Assembly: GCA_020002185.1 (NCBI GenBank) | Contig: CM034542.1 | Span: 58,397,973 to 58,461,972 of the forward strand | DNA from: Paraescarpia echinospica | Taxonomy: Eukaryota; Annelida; Polychaeta; Sabellida; Siboglinidae | Length of the DNA: 64,000 nt | Reading direction: 5' to 3' | Shown: positions 9,796 to 20,049 of the stretch, piece after piece | How the letters are laid out: every line of letters starts with the position of its first letter | Position numbering within the stretch: the stretch's first letter is position 1 | Translations under genes and position numbers: made by a program | The notes under the pieces: generated by a model | Told to the model about the DNA's origin: nothing | The model's database searches: none | Seen by the model: the letters and a program-made list of their open reading frames with translations, nothing else

Positions 9796-12560
9796 CTACG
9801 TGTATCCCACCCTTCTGAGATATGTGTTGATTCTATTTTTAAACATATTCACACTACTAGCACCCACACAATCAGCAGATAATCTGTTCCATTCATTTAC
9901 AGTCCTTTGTGAAAATGAGAATTTTTTTATATCTAATCTACACTGCTCCTTTGCTAATGTAACTTTGTGTCCTCTGGTCCTTCTATCTTTCTTAACTGAC
10001 AAAATATTTTCATAACCATTCAATATTCTAAAAACTTCTATCTGATCTCCTCTCAGTCTCCTGGTCTCTAGTGTTGTTAAACCATATTCTTTTAGGCGTA
10101 TTTCATAATTAAGATCCCTCAGTTTTGGTATTATTTTAGTTGCTCTCCTCTGCACTCTTTCTAGCATATCTATGTCCTTCTTGCGGTATGGCCTCCACGT
10201 TTGTATACAATATTCTAAATGAGGCCTAACTATTGTTTTGTACAGCGGTATTATTAGTACTTTTTCCTTATACGCTATATTTCACTTAATTAATCCAAGG
10301 ATTTGATTTCCCTTTGAAGCTACAATTCCGCACTGTTCTGAAACCTTGATATCAGCACTACTGGATAACCCTAAGTCCTTTTCTTTTACAGTAGTACTTA
10401 GTACAGTACCTCCCATTGTATATTCTACATCTTCTTTCCCATGTCCTGTGTGGAGGCATTTACATTTCCCAAAATTGAACAACATTTGCCATTTTTCAGA
10501 CTATTTTATTAACCTGTCAAGATCATCTTGTAAATGCTCTCCATCACTTTTAATCCTTCTAAACAATTTTGTATCATCCGCAAATTTCAACACCTTGCTT
10601 GTTATACCATCATCCAAATCGTTGATATATATTAAGAATAATACAGGTCCCAGTACTGATCCCTGTGGTACCCCACTCAAAAAAGCCTCCCCATCAACTA
10701 CTACCTGTTGTATTCTGTCAATCAGCCATTTTTCTATTCAGTTAATTATTTCCTATGTCATGGCCCTTTAATTTAAGCAGTAATCTTTGATGTGGCACTT
10801 TGTCAAAAGCTTTCTGAAAATCTAACTATATGATATCTACTGGTGAACCCTCGTCTACCCAGTTAGTGATGTCTTCCAAAAAACATAACATATTTGTTAA
10901 GCATGACCTTGCTTTTTAGAAACACATGTTGAGATAGGTTTGTCAAGTTAAGTTTTACCAAGAAAATCCAACAAGAAAATCCACCATGTGATCTTTAATT
11001 AGTCTTTCTAATAATTTGCAAATCAACGATGGTAAACTCACTGGTCTATAGTTCTCTGACTTGTTTCTGGAACCTTTTTTAAATAACGCATTGTTTGCTT
11101 CTTTCCATTCTAAAGGAACCACTCCCTCTTCTAATGACAAGTTGAAAACTGTTGCAAGCGGTACGCTAATTTGTTCTACAATTTCCAATAGTAATTTGGA
11201 CAGAATCCCATCCACTCCAGGTGATTTATTATCCTTCATAGCCCTTATTTTCTTAGCTACCATTTCCTGGGTTACAATTAATTGTCCTAAAGAGTCTGAT
11301 TCCGCCCCCTTGAACTTAGCCTCTTGTACTGGCAGTGAACTAATATCTTCCCTGGTAAACACCGAACTAAAATACTCATTCAGGTCTTCTGCCATTAAGA
11401 ATCCCTCTGATATTATATTTCCAGCACTGTCTTCTAGAGTACTGAGCTTATCCTGAACATTCTGTTTGTTCCAAAGATATGCATAAACAATCTTGCTGTC
11501 ATGTTTTATATTACAAGCTAATTTTTGTTTATAGGTTCTATTTGAATTTCTAATTTCAGTTGTAGCTTGGTTAAGTGCTTCTTTATAACTGTTGTATTCT
11601 TCATCATTTCCAGTACATCTATATGACTTCCACATCATTTGTTTGTACTTAATTTTTCTAATGGCTTCTTTTGATAAGTGTTTCTTTCTGGACCGTTTCC
11701 CTTGGGTTTTTTCAAAGAAACAAAAGTTATCAATGATGCACTCAATTTCACCCTTTAGGATATTCTAGCATTCTGTTGCTGTCTTATTCTTCAGTGTGTT
11801 ATTCCAGTCTATCTTTGCTAAATATTTCCTCATTTCCTTATATCTTCCTTTGTGGAAATTTCTCCTGAACTGTTTTTTATTATTTTTTTCTGATTTTACT
11901 TTGATGGTAAAATGTACCTGGTTGTGATCACTACTTCCCAGTGGCTCACATAATTTTATATTGTCAACTAATTCATTCTGTGGGGACAAAACTATGTCTA
12001 ACACATCCTCACCCGTGGTTGGCTCTAGCACATGTTGAGAAAGGAAACTGTCTTGTACTAAAACTAAAACTCCCCGTACTCTGTAGAGATTTCCATTGTA
12101 TATGACCATGGTTAAAGTCTCCCATAATAATGCAGTCCCATTTGCTAACTTCCCTTATAGCGTTTTGTACTTTCTCATTCTCTTCTATGCTTACGTTTGG
12201 ACTTCGATAAACTAACCCAACCATTAACATTGAGTTTCCTGTAACTATGTTACACCAAACAGCTTCTTTGCAATCTGCTTCTCTTTCTAATTTTATTTCA
12301 TAAGCCTGGATAGATTCTTTAATATATAAAATAACTCCACCTCCCTTTCTTCCTATTCTATCTTTCCTAAACATTACATAGCCTGCCAGTCCTAATTCGG
12401 CATGATTCGGTTATACTTATTATGTGAAGGTCAATATCTTCTACCATAATGTTTAGTTCATTTCTTTTGTTTACTATGTTCCTTGCATTTAAACAAATAC
12501 ATTTATATCCAGCTTCAGAACAGTTTTCCAGGCTGTTCTGTGCTGATTTAGTTGTGCAGT
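9796..12560 (-). pseudogene. CR1 ORF2: endonuclease and reverse transcriptase, broken
   Basis: Endonuclease motifs at 12374-12009 are GGGVILYIKES, VGLVYRSPN and CIIMGDFNH. After a frameshift, 12109-11765 carries QDSFLSQHVLEPT and the LGSSDHNQVHFTI box (Ser-Asp-His). The RT starts at 11638-10955 with NKSPGVDGIL and NKSENYRPVSLPSLICKLLE. After another shift come DFQKAFDKVPH (about 10830), SGVPQGSVLGP (about 10650) and catalytic FADD at 10573-10584. The C-terminal region (10167-9796) reads LERVQRRATKIIPKLRDL through RTVNEWNRLSADCV, the usual CR1 signature. Catalytic residues survive, but at least four frame breaks preclude activity from this copy. Confidence 0.9.
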
Positions 12561-12639
12561 CTTTATCAATGCCTCCAATTTCAGGCTTCTCTGTGAATCC
12601 CCCTACACATCTAGTTTAAATAAATGCAACCTGTCCCAT

Positions 12640-13646
12640 GGTAAACAGTTCACAGCAGGTTCTCTGAGAAAACTGCTGCCACCTTTCCACTAAGATGGTG
12701 ACCATCTCTCATGTACATATCTTCCCTCCCAACAAAGTACCCCCCATAAATCTATGAATCTCATTACCTCTTCTTCACACATCTGCTCAGCCAGTGCGTT
12801 GATCGCCATCCTCTTGCAGTTTCTATATGTTGGCCCCCTTCCTCCCATTACTGGCAAAATTCCTGAGAGAATAATCTGTTGAACTCTTGTCTTCTTTAAC
12901 TTCCTCACTAACTGTCTGTACTTCTGTACTATCCCAGTTGTTCCCTCTCTGTCTACATTATTTGTTCCTACGTGTACTAGTATAGACCCTCCCTTGCCAT
13001 GCCCCAATACCTTCTCTACCCTTTCAGTCACATGTCCTATCCTAGCCCCCGGCAAACAAACAACGACGTCCTTCCCTTCGCTTAGTGTCTTATCTGTTTT
13101 TCTCAGAATAGAGTCGCCCATAAACACCCTCTTTTTTCTCAATGCCCCCTCAATCACTGCCTCAGAGTAGCTCCTTCTCCGGTTTGCATCTGTCTGGTTG
13201 TTGTCTTTTCCCCCTGCCGTCTTCTCTCCTGTCACATTCTCTTCCGTTCCATTCTTTCCTGTTGCTTATTCTTTAGTCACCTTTCCTCGTGTCATCGTCC
13301 TTTTATCAACGTCTCTTCTGTCAAATTTACTCTCACTTCATTTCGTTCCATCAACTTTCCTCCCATCACATTTTCTTCTCTCCCATCCCATTTTCCCTCC
13401 TACCTCCTTCTCTACGGTCACTTTTTCCCCTATCACCTTCACGCCTGTCATGTTTCCTGCCATCGATTCTCCAATTTCTTCCCCTCCAATCACCTTCCCT
13501 CCTCTCAGTCTCGTTTCCTCAGTCTTCTTGCCATTATTCTTCTCCTTCAGTTTCACAGTATTCCCACCTCTCTCCCTGTTGTCTCTCTCCATTCCACCTG
13601 TCTCCTTGCTAATTCTCATCTCCATCCCCTTCACAATATCTGTCAA
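12640..13646 (-). pseudogene. CR1 ORF1 with SGNH (GDSL-type) esterase domain, frameshifted
   Basis: The 13235-12690 frame holds the esterase block I motif VFMGDSIL (Ser at residue 42), CLPGARIG (block II region) and VHVGTNN (block III, residues 90-93). The last block appears only after a frameshift: the in-frame product runs YVHERWSPS to a stop, whereas the neighbouring frame reads RDGHHLSGK, supplying the catalytic Asp/His. Upstream, 13646-13338 is a Lys/Glu/Gly-rich segment made of 5-residue-like repeats (GEKV, GGKM, GEEIGE). On the + strand that segment appears as C/T-rich 15-base repeats. Esterase ORF1 is known from a subset of CR1/L2-type LINEs. Confidence 0.8.
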
Positions 13647-14757
13647 CCTAACTACCTCCTTCCACAGGTAAATCCCTCTTCCTTAGTATCTGTCCATGAC
13701 TTCCCCCAGCAGGACAAGGCAAAATCCACTCAGCTGTGGCAGTCATCGCACACCAAGTGTCGCTTTGCCTTGACTTGCCGCTTGCAAGGCGCCATAATAG
13801 AATTTATTTAATAATAATGATATTAATCTAATTAGCTATTCAAAATAGTTTAATCAACTACGTTTACACTATTCAATATGTAGTCTTTAAGAAAACTGTT
13901 TACAAACGTTACACTTTACACTAGATTACCTTGTTTATTTCGGTTATTCAGCGCCCTAGCGAATATGCGGGATACTAGCCACATCAACAAACTTGATTTC
14001 CCTGACTATCGCCCACCGAAGCTTCGGATATCCGACTCACTTCCTCAAATACACTTTTTACCTACAGCTATTTCTTAATATATGTCTATGGATAGATTAC
14101 AAATAATATTTATATAATAACAATACTTATCTCTTCAACCCTTCCCCGTATTTTCCTAAATTTCTGCACCGATATCCACAATGAACCGAGCCCAAGATTT
14201 CCTGCCAGTCCTTCTTTTATGTCGATTAAGGCCCTATATATACTATGACGGACAACTAATCCAGATATTTCCTGCACCTGACGGGGCTAGTGGTGGCAGA
14301 CCAATGCCCAGTGATGAGGTCAGTGACTGGTCAGACAGCTGCAGGCCAGCACATGAGCAGTTAGTATACCTTAATGGCCAGACAGGTGTGGGCTAGCTAG
14401 TGACATCTAACGGCAGCTGACACGTCACTGACACAGTGCAGTCACGTGTCATATGTCACTGACTCAAGTGAGACGTCACCTACCCACTGTCAGAGACATG
14501 ATAGTAGTTTAATGATATGGGGCGCCCCACGTCTTATTTTAGCTAGTCCACAAACTGACAACTTTCCCTCCCTCATAAGCCTCCAGACCCCTCCCCACGA
14601 CAGCTGCACCAGTCTCACTTGGAATATCAACACATCAGTTCACAATAACATATCTCCTTTCTACATACCAGGTTGATCCGACACATTATAATGATAGGAC
14701 AGGAAAGTTTCTCATCCAAAAATCAACTCCGCCATCTGGTTTTGTTTATGCAGTTGT

Positions 14758-14772
14758 TCGCCAGGTGGCAGT
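14758..14772 (+). promoter_or_regulatory. CTCF-like motif
   Basis: TCGCCAGGTGGCAGT fits 13 of 15 positions of the CTCF core. It lies about 20 bp from a weaker, oppositely oriented match (CCAGATGGCGGAG on the minus strand), giving a divergent pair inside the BAK-like intron. Confidence 0.4.
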
Positions 14773-14926
14773 ACCGTACTTCAACTGTTGCTGTCATTAA
14801 TCAGGGGGCGACACAAACTAAGGGGATCCAAGAGGGTAGCGGGTGTGAGGAGGGGGCACGGTGCAATGTTGGAGAAAAAGGATAGACCAGGGGAAGTGAG
14901 AGAGAGGCACTGGGGAAGATGTTGTT

Positions 14927-14941
14927 GAACCAGGTGGCACC
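14927..14941 (+). promoter_or_regulatory. CTCF-like motif
   Basis: GAACCAGGTGGCACC fits 13 of 15 positions of the CTCF core, in the same orientation as the motif 170 bp before it. Confidence 0.4.
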
Positions 14942-15399
14942 ACTATAATATACACAATAAGATAGTTTTATTATGATATCTTAAATACATTTTATATTTT
15001 AATTAAATTGTATGTGATGAAGTAGTAAGATTACATCCCTCGTAGCTTCAGTAGAACAAACGCCTGCACGTGGACGAGTAGTGTGTGTACTGAATACTAC
15101 AATTTAAAGTATCACATAATTATTCCTTCCATAACTGACGAGAGACTACCAGCAATAATACACCGAGATACACTGTGGTGGTGAAATACTGTTATTAGAC
15201 TCGCGCATGCCGACAGACGATTATGTCACACGACAGCTTCATTATTATCTAGAGACTCCACGATTAGCAGAAGTGTGGTTTGTTTGAGGAAGATGGAGCC
15301 TGAAGGGTGGGTGAGTTGGCAAGTCGATGCAGTGGGAGGGATGGACACTACTGAACTGTCTGTTGGGGTTGGATGGTTGGGGTAGGGTCGCCAAATGGA

Positions 15400-15735
15400 A
15401 GGGGGGTAGGACGAATGAAGGGCGGGTGGGAAAGAAGAAGAGAGCGAGATACAAGGAGGAATGTTGGTAAGAAGGGAGGGAGAGACAGAGTCAGTGATGG
15501 GGAGGTAGGGAAATGGGAGGGGTAAGGGTGGGTGAGAGGGAAAGGTGAGGGGTAAGAGTGGAAGAGAGGGAGGATGGAGAGAGTTCGAAAAAAAGGGAGG
15601 GAGGGAGGGGGAGGAAGGGAGAGCGGACAGAGGGAGGGAGGAAGGGAGAGAGGGAGATAAGGCAGGAGAGGCAAAGAGGAAGGGAGAGAACGCGGGCGGG
15701 CAGAGGAAGAGAAGGTGTAGGGAAGGAGGGACATC
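15400..15735. repeat. Purine-rich (GGGAGG/GAGAGG) tract
   Basis: About 330 bases are almost entirely A and G on the + strand, with frequent GGGAGGGAG runs. The BAK-like transcript would read this as a long C/U-rich tract starting about 60 bases after the BH1/BH2 exon donor. Such tracts can form triplex or G-quadruplex structures and bind polypyrimidine-tract proteins; that is inference. ORFs across it are low-complexity artefacts. Confidence 0.85.
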
Positions 15736-15793
15736 TGGTATCTGTACGAGTCCTACCTAGGGCCTGGAGAGCTGCTACGAGTGAGGATCTTAC

Positions 15794-15977
15794 CCAGCCG
15801 CCCTGCTCCGCGATCCACTTCGCTATCTTCTCTGTCATGATGAACTTGACGACGAAGCCAACGATGTTTGAGAAGAAGCCACGGATGCCGCGTTGGATCA
15901 CCGTCACCGCCATCCGGTAGCCAAAGCACAGAAGTGTGATGATCCGACCCCAATTAATGTTGCCATCACGAAACAAC
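15794..15977 (-). CDS. BAK1: BAK-like gene, exon encoding BH1 and BH2
   Basis: Encodes LFRDGNINWGR (BH1; NWGR at 15944-15955), then LLCFGYRMAVTVIQRG, then helices ending in WIAEQGGW (BH2, 15794-15817). Human BAK has the same order and wording (INWGRVVALLGFGYRLA and WIAQRGGW, known family facts). The choice FGYR over the BAX/BOK versions favours BAK. The acceptor is TTGCAG before base 15977 and the donor GTAAGA starts at 15793. One base completes the split Lys codon from the BH3 exon, and 61 codons follow, ending in phase 0 exactly after the BH2 Trp, a conserved intron position in the BCL-2 family. Read-through past the donor stays open into the C/T-rich tract, but this looks accidental. Confidence 0.92.
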
Positions 15978-16471
15978 CTGCAACGCACGACCACAGTGTG
16001 AGAACAACGAACAAACCCTTCCACTACGACCACTCCATTGTGGAGAGGACATAAACCCTTCCACTATGACCATTCCATTGCAATCAACAAACATTCACAA
16101 CTCATCATCCTACTGTCTGAAACAGTATTTAACACACTCCCAGTTGCAACCAAAATAGTAATGATCAAGTTAATGTCATTAATTGGTCAAATTAAAGTCA
16201 TAAATTAAGAAACTCTTCTTACTATGATGACTACATTTTTAGTAAACATCGGGGACCCCAGGTGAAATAAAAAACTCTTAAATTTACGAACCACTCATGG
16301 GCTTGCTAGCACGCCTACAAAAGTCCAGTGTCAAACATGTGAAACTAACGGATATAATATGTTCAGACACACTTACACATAAAAAAGACCCATGCTCTAT
16401 TTTATGTCCCATCTGCAAAATCTACACACACATGTACATTGTATCTATGTAATTAGTCTCGCATCACTTAC

Positions 16472-16615
16472 TTCCTGGCCACCCCTGCGAAGGCCTCGTA
16501 GGCCGTGTCTGGGGTGATGTTGAGAGTACCGATCATCTGGTTGAACTGAGACGAGTATCTGTCGTTGATGTCATCCCCAATCATTGCCAGTTGCCGGCCT
16601 ATCCTGGCCGCCGGA
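16472..16615 (-). CDS. BAK1: BAK-like gene, exon encoding BH3
   Basis: The 144-base exon encodes PAARIGRQLAMIGDDIN, then DRYSSQFNQMIGTLNI and TPDTAYEAFAGVAR, with a Lys codon split at the end. The BH3 helix holds the family Leu-x(3)-Gly/Ile-Asp pattern (RQLAMIGDDIND), matching BAK (GRQLAIIGDDIN) almost residue for residue. The segment TPDTAYEAF aligns with BAK helices 3-4. The BH3 is the part exposed when BAK is activated, and it binds the groove of pro-survival partners. The acceptor is TGTTTGTGTTGCAG before 16615 and the donor GTAAGT starts at 16471; the 494-bp intron to the next exon is clean. The exon begins with one base of a split codon, so an upstream exon ending in phase 2 is required. 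I could not place that exon, which should hold helix 1/BH4 and the start codon. Confidence 0.92.
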
Positions 16616-16659
16616 CTGCAACACAAACACACATGTCATCTTACTGTTACATAATTATA

Positions 16660-16885
16660 CAGTAGAACCTCTCTTGGGTGACCACCTCTCTTGGGTGACC
16701 ACCTCTCTTGGGCAACCACCTCTCTGGACGACCACCCTTCTTGGGCGACCACCCTTCTGGTTGACCACCTATCTTGGGCTACCACCCTTCTTGGGCGACC
16801 ACCTCTCTTTGGCGACCACCTTTCTTGGGCAACCCACAAAGGGTGATCGCCCAAGGGAGGTGGTCGCCCAAGGGAGGTTCTACTT
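16660..16885. mobile_element. Inverted-repeat MITE-like element (Tc1/mariner, pogo/Tigger type ends) with internal subrepeats
   Basis: The left end CAGTAGAACCTCTCTTGGG and the right end GGGAGGTTCTACTT are inverted copies with one terminal mismatch, flanked by TA at 16658-16659 and 16886-16887. CAGTAGAACCTCT-like ends with a TA target duplication are typical of pogo/Tigger-like elements (established pattern). The interior is about ten head-to-tail copies of a 17-base unit (CTCTTGGGTGACCAC type) derived from the left end, then short inverted copies at the right end. There is no transposase. The left end lies only 45 bases from the BH3 exon acceptor. Confidence 0.7.
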
Positions 16886-17044
16886 TACCATTTAGAGAGC
16901 AAAAACAACAGCTGCAAGTCTGTGAGAATGACAGGAGCAATGAGATTGGATAAAAGGAGGGAAGAGAGGTGATGCATCACTTAAAGAGAAGATTGTAAGA
17001 ATTCAAATAATGGGGGTAGGTCATTTGATAAGAATGAATCCAGA

Positions 17045-17615
17045 CAGGGAATTGGAGAAGCAGAGAAAGAGCAGTGGAAGGAGGGGGCTGCTGAGAGGGA
17101 GCAGTGGTGGGAGGGGGCTGCTGAGAAGGAGCAGTGGTGGGAGGGGGCTGCTGAGAGGGAGCAGTGGAGGGAGGGGGCTGCTGAGAGGGAGCAGTGGAGG
17201 GAGGGGGCTGCTGAGAGGGAGCAGGGGGGAGGGGCTGCTGAGAGGGGAGCAGTGGGGGGGGGGAGGGAGGCTGGCTGACAGGGAGCAGTGGGGACGGGCT
17301 GCTGACAGGGAACAGTGGAGGGAGGGGGCTGCTGACAGGGAGCAGTGGGGGGGGGCTGCTGACAGGGAGCAGTGGAGGGAGGGGGCTGCTGACAGGGAGC
17401 AGTGGAGGGAGGGGGCTGCTGACAGGGAGCAGTGGGGGAGGGGGCTGCTGACAGGGAGCAGTGGAGGGAGGGGGCTGCTGACAGGAAGCAGTGGGGGAGG
17501 GGGCTGCTGACAGGGAGCAGTGGAGAGAGGGGGCTGCTGAGAGGGAGCAGTGGAGGGAGGGGGCTGCTGACAGGGAGCAGTGGAGGGAGGGGGCTGCTGA
17601 CAGGGAGCAGTGGTT
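17045..17615. repeat. 30-bp G-rich minisatellite
   Basis: About 18 copies of a unit like GAGAGGGAGCAGTGGAGGGA plus GGGGGCTGCT. Two sub-families (GCTGAGAGGG and GCTGACAGGG) are partly sorted, the first mainly at the low-coordinate end, and there are G-run length variants near 17220-17290. It lies upstream of the BH3 exon. Long ORFs on both strands (for example 224 codons on minus, rich in SSPLPPLLPV) come from the 30-base period. Confidence 0.95.
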
Positions 17616-18112
17616 GTAATTGGGAGGAAACATCATTAAAACGTCAGTCACTCACAACAAAAAGTAACTGACCACCAAACTGAGCAAAAATAGACAGACA
17701 ACAGAACCATTACGCCTGTAGATGTAACGTTTATGCCACGCTGCGATGAACTTACACATGTCCCCGGCACATTGGCATCAAGCTACATCACAAGACAATA
17801 ATTGCAGCATTAATGTCATTTGCCATTGTTTATATCAAGTTTCATATCCGTAATTCAATCTCTTGATATTAAGCCCAGTGCAAATCACTTACAAAACACA
17901 ATGTATTGATTCGACATGCTTAGGTAGGGAACTCTGGAAGTTATTTTAAGGTGAGTAGTCAATTAAGCCAGCACTCACTGACTACCACTGCCTAATGATA
18001 TAATGGACGTATCTGATTATGAATAAACCTGCTGAACAGTTATTGTTGAAATAATATGTTAAAAGAACAATTAGCAATCAAAACACTTGTATGAAATTAT
18101 AAAAAGGTTGCA
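17616..18112. other. Intron/upstream sequence, nothing recognised
   Basis: Non-repetitive AT-rich stretch between two minisatellites on the upstream side of the BH3 exon. No exon with a suitable donor and BCL-2-like content was seen on the minus strand. Confidence 0.4.
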
Positions 18113-18691
18113 TTATGCCGTCACCTATTAGGCCCTATTTATCATATATATGTATCCTGTTTACATGACATTATACCGTCACCTATTAGGCCCTATTTAT
18201 CATATATATGCATCCTTTTTACATGACATTATACCGTCACCTATTAGGTCCTATTTATCATATATATGTATCCTGTTTACATGACATTATACCGTCACCT
18301 ATTAGGCCCTATTTATCATATATATGTATCCTGTTTACATGACATTATACCGTCACCTATTAGGCCCTATTTATCATATATATGTATCCTGTTTACATGA
18401 CATTATACTGTCACCTATTAGGCCCTATTTATCATATATATGTATCCTGTTTACATGACATTATACCGTCACCTATTAGGCCCTATTTATCATATATATG
18501 TATCCTTTTACATGACATTATACCGTCACCTATTAGGCCCTATTTGTCATATATATGTATCCTGTTTACATGACATTATACCGTCACCTATTAGGCCCTA
18601 TTTATCATATATATATGTATCCTTTTACATGACATTATACCGTCACCTATTAGGCCCTATTTATCATATATATGTATCCTGTTTACATGAC
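18113..18691. repeat. 58-bp minisatellite, 10 copies
   Basis: Ten copies of a 58-base unit beginning ATTATACCGTCACCTATTAG and containing CATATATATGTATCC and TTTACATGACA. Copies differ by few substitutions and one-base or TA indels. It ends at ATGACAGTAAC and is followed after 30 bases by a different array. Confidence 0.95.
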
Positions 18692-18721
18692 AGTAACACC
18701 ATCAAACAGAGCACCCGGTGA

Positions 18722-20045
18722 ATGCTGTTCACCATTCCATATCTACTTTTCACCATTCCACACCATTCCACATCTACTCTTCACCATTCCATGTTTACTG
18801 TTCACTAATCCACACCATTCCATGTCTACTGTTCATCATTCCACACCATTCCATGTCTACTGTTCACCATTCCACACCATTCTACATCTAATGTTCACCA
18901 TTCCATGTCTACTGTTCACCATTCCACACCATTATATGTCTAATGTTCACCATTCCACACCATTCCATGTCTACTGTTCACCATTCCACACCATTCTACA
19001 TCTAATGTTCACCATTCCACACCATTCCACATCTACTGTTCACCATTCCACACCATTCCATGTCTACTGTTCACCATTCCACACCATTCTACGTCTAATG
19101 TTCACCATTCCACACCATTCCATGTCTACTGTTCACCATTCCACACCATTATATGTCTAATGTTCACCATTCCACACCATTCCATGTATAATGTTCACCA
19201 TTCCACACCATTCCATGTCTACTGTTCACCATTCCACACCATTCCATGTCTACTGTTCACCATTCCACACCATTCTACATCTAATGTTCACCATTCCACA
19301 CAATTCCATGTCTACTGTTCACCATTCCACACCATTCCATGTCTAATGTTCACCATTCCACACCATTCTACATCTAATGTTCACCATTCCACACCATTCC
19401 ATGTCTATTGTTCACCATTCCACATCATTCTACGTCTAATGTTCACCATTCCGCACCATTCCATGTCTACTGTTCACCATTCCACACCATTCTATGTCTA
19501 ATGTTCACCATTTCACACCATTCCATGTCTACTGTTCACCATTCCACACCATTCTATGTCTAATGTTCACCATTCCACACCATTCTATGTCTAATGTTCA
19601 CCATTCCACACCATTCTACATCTAATGTTCACCATTCCACACCATTCCATGTCTACTGTTCACCATTCCACACCATTCTACGTCTAATGTTCACCATTCC
19701 ACACCATTCCATGTCTACTGTTCACCATTCCACACCATTCTACGTCTAATGTTCAACATTCCACACCATTCTACGTCTAATGTTCACCATTCCACACCAT
19801 TCCATGTCTACTGTTCACCATATCATGTCTACTGTTCACCATTCCACACCATTCTACATCTACTGTTCACCATTCCACACCATTCCATGTCTACTGTTCA
19901 CCATTCCACACCATTCTATGTCTAATGTTCACCATTCCACACCATTCCATGTCTACTGTTCACCATTCCACACCATTCTACATCTAATGTTCACCATTCC
20001 ACACCATTCCATGTCTACTGTTCACCATTCCACACCATTCCATGT
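18722..20045. repeat. 31-bp minisatellite with alternating variants
   Basis: About 43 copies of a unit CACCATTCCACACCATTCCA plus TGTCTACTGTT. Variants TCTACTGTTC and TCTAATGTTC, and CATTCCATG and CATTCTAC, tend to alternate, suggesting a 62-base higher-order period. Occasional short units lack one CACCATTC segment (for example near 18890 and 19820). ORFs of up to 162 codons are periodic artefacts. Confidence 0.95.
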
Positions 20046-20049
20046 TTAT

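Larger units (their letters stand above)
9705..13700 (-). mobile_element. Near full-length, inactivated CR1-type LINE
   Basis: Reading on the minus strand there is an ORF1 with a basic/charged N-terminal part and an SGNH-esterase domain. Then comes ORF2 with an APE-type endonuclease, a reverse transcriptase and the typical CR1 C-terminal region. The 3' end is near 9705-9720, where the minus strand finishes in ATTAAATAAAATAAAA-type sequence. CR1 elements lack a long poly(A) tail, so a short repeat end is expected. The 5' end is uncertain: sequence up to about 14,200 could be its 5' UTR. Several frameshifts and stops disable both ORFs. It sits in the sense orientation inside the last intron of the BAK-like gene. 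Confidence 0.9.
13701..15399. other. Intron of the BAK-like gene, no gene recognised
   Basis: The first 500 bases may be the CR1 5' UTR. Near 14310-14500 there are many TGAC/GTCA words (GTCAGTGACTGGTCAG; TGACACGTCACTGACAC). Two CTCF-like motifs are listed separately, and 14727-14742 adds a weaker minus-strand one (CCAGATGGCGGAG). The 71-codon ORF at 14181-14396 (+) shows no known domain. Confidence 0.4.

Noticed and set aside
10346..11456. + strand ORFs of 131-141 codons
   Set aside because: Antisense shadows of the CR1 reverse transcriptase on the minus strand.
13198..13671. 157-codon Ser/Pro/Phe-rich + ORF
   Set aside because: Antisense of the Lys/Glu-rich N-terminal part of CR1 ORF1 on the minus strand.
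15491..15793. BH1/BH2 frame continuing past the donor as a long C-terminal extension
   Set aside because: There is a clear GTAAGA donor after the BH2 Trp and a phase-matched tail-anchor exon at 9259-9369; the extension is low-complexity Pro/Ser/Leu sequence.
17010..17671. Gly/Arg-rich and Pro/Ser-rich ORFs on both strands
   Set aside because: Periodic translation of the 30-bp G-rich minisatellite.
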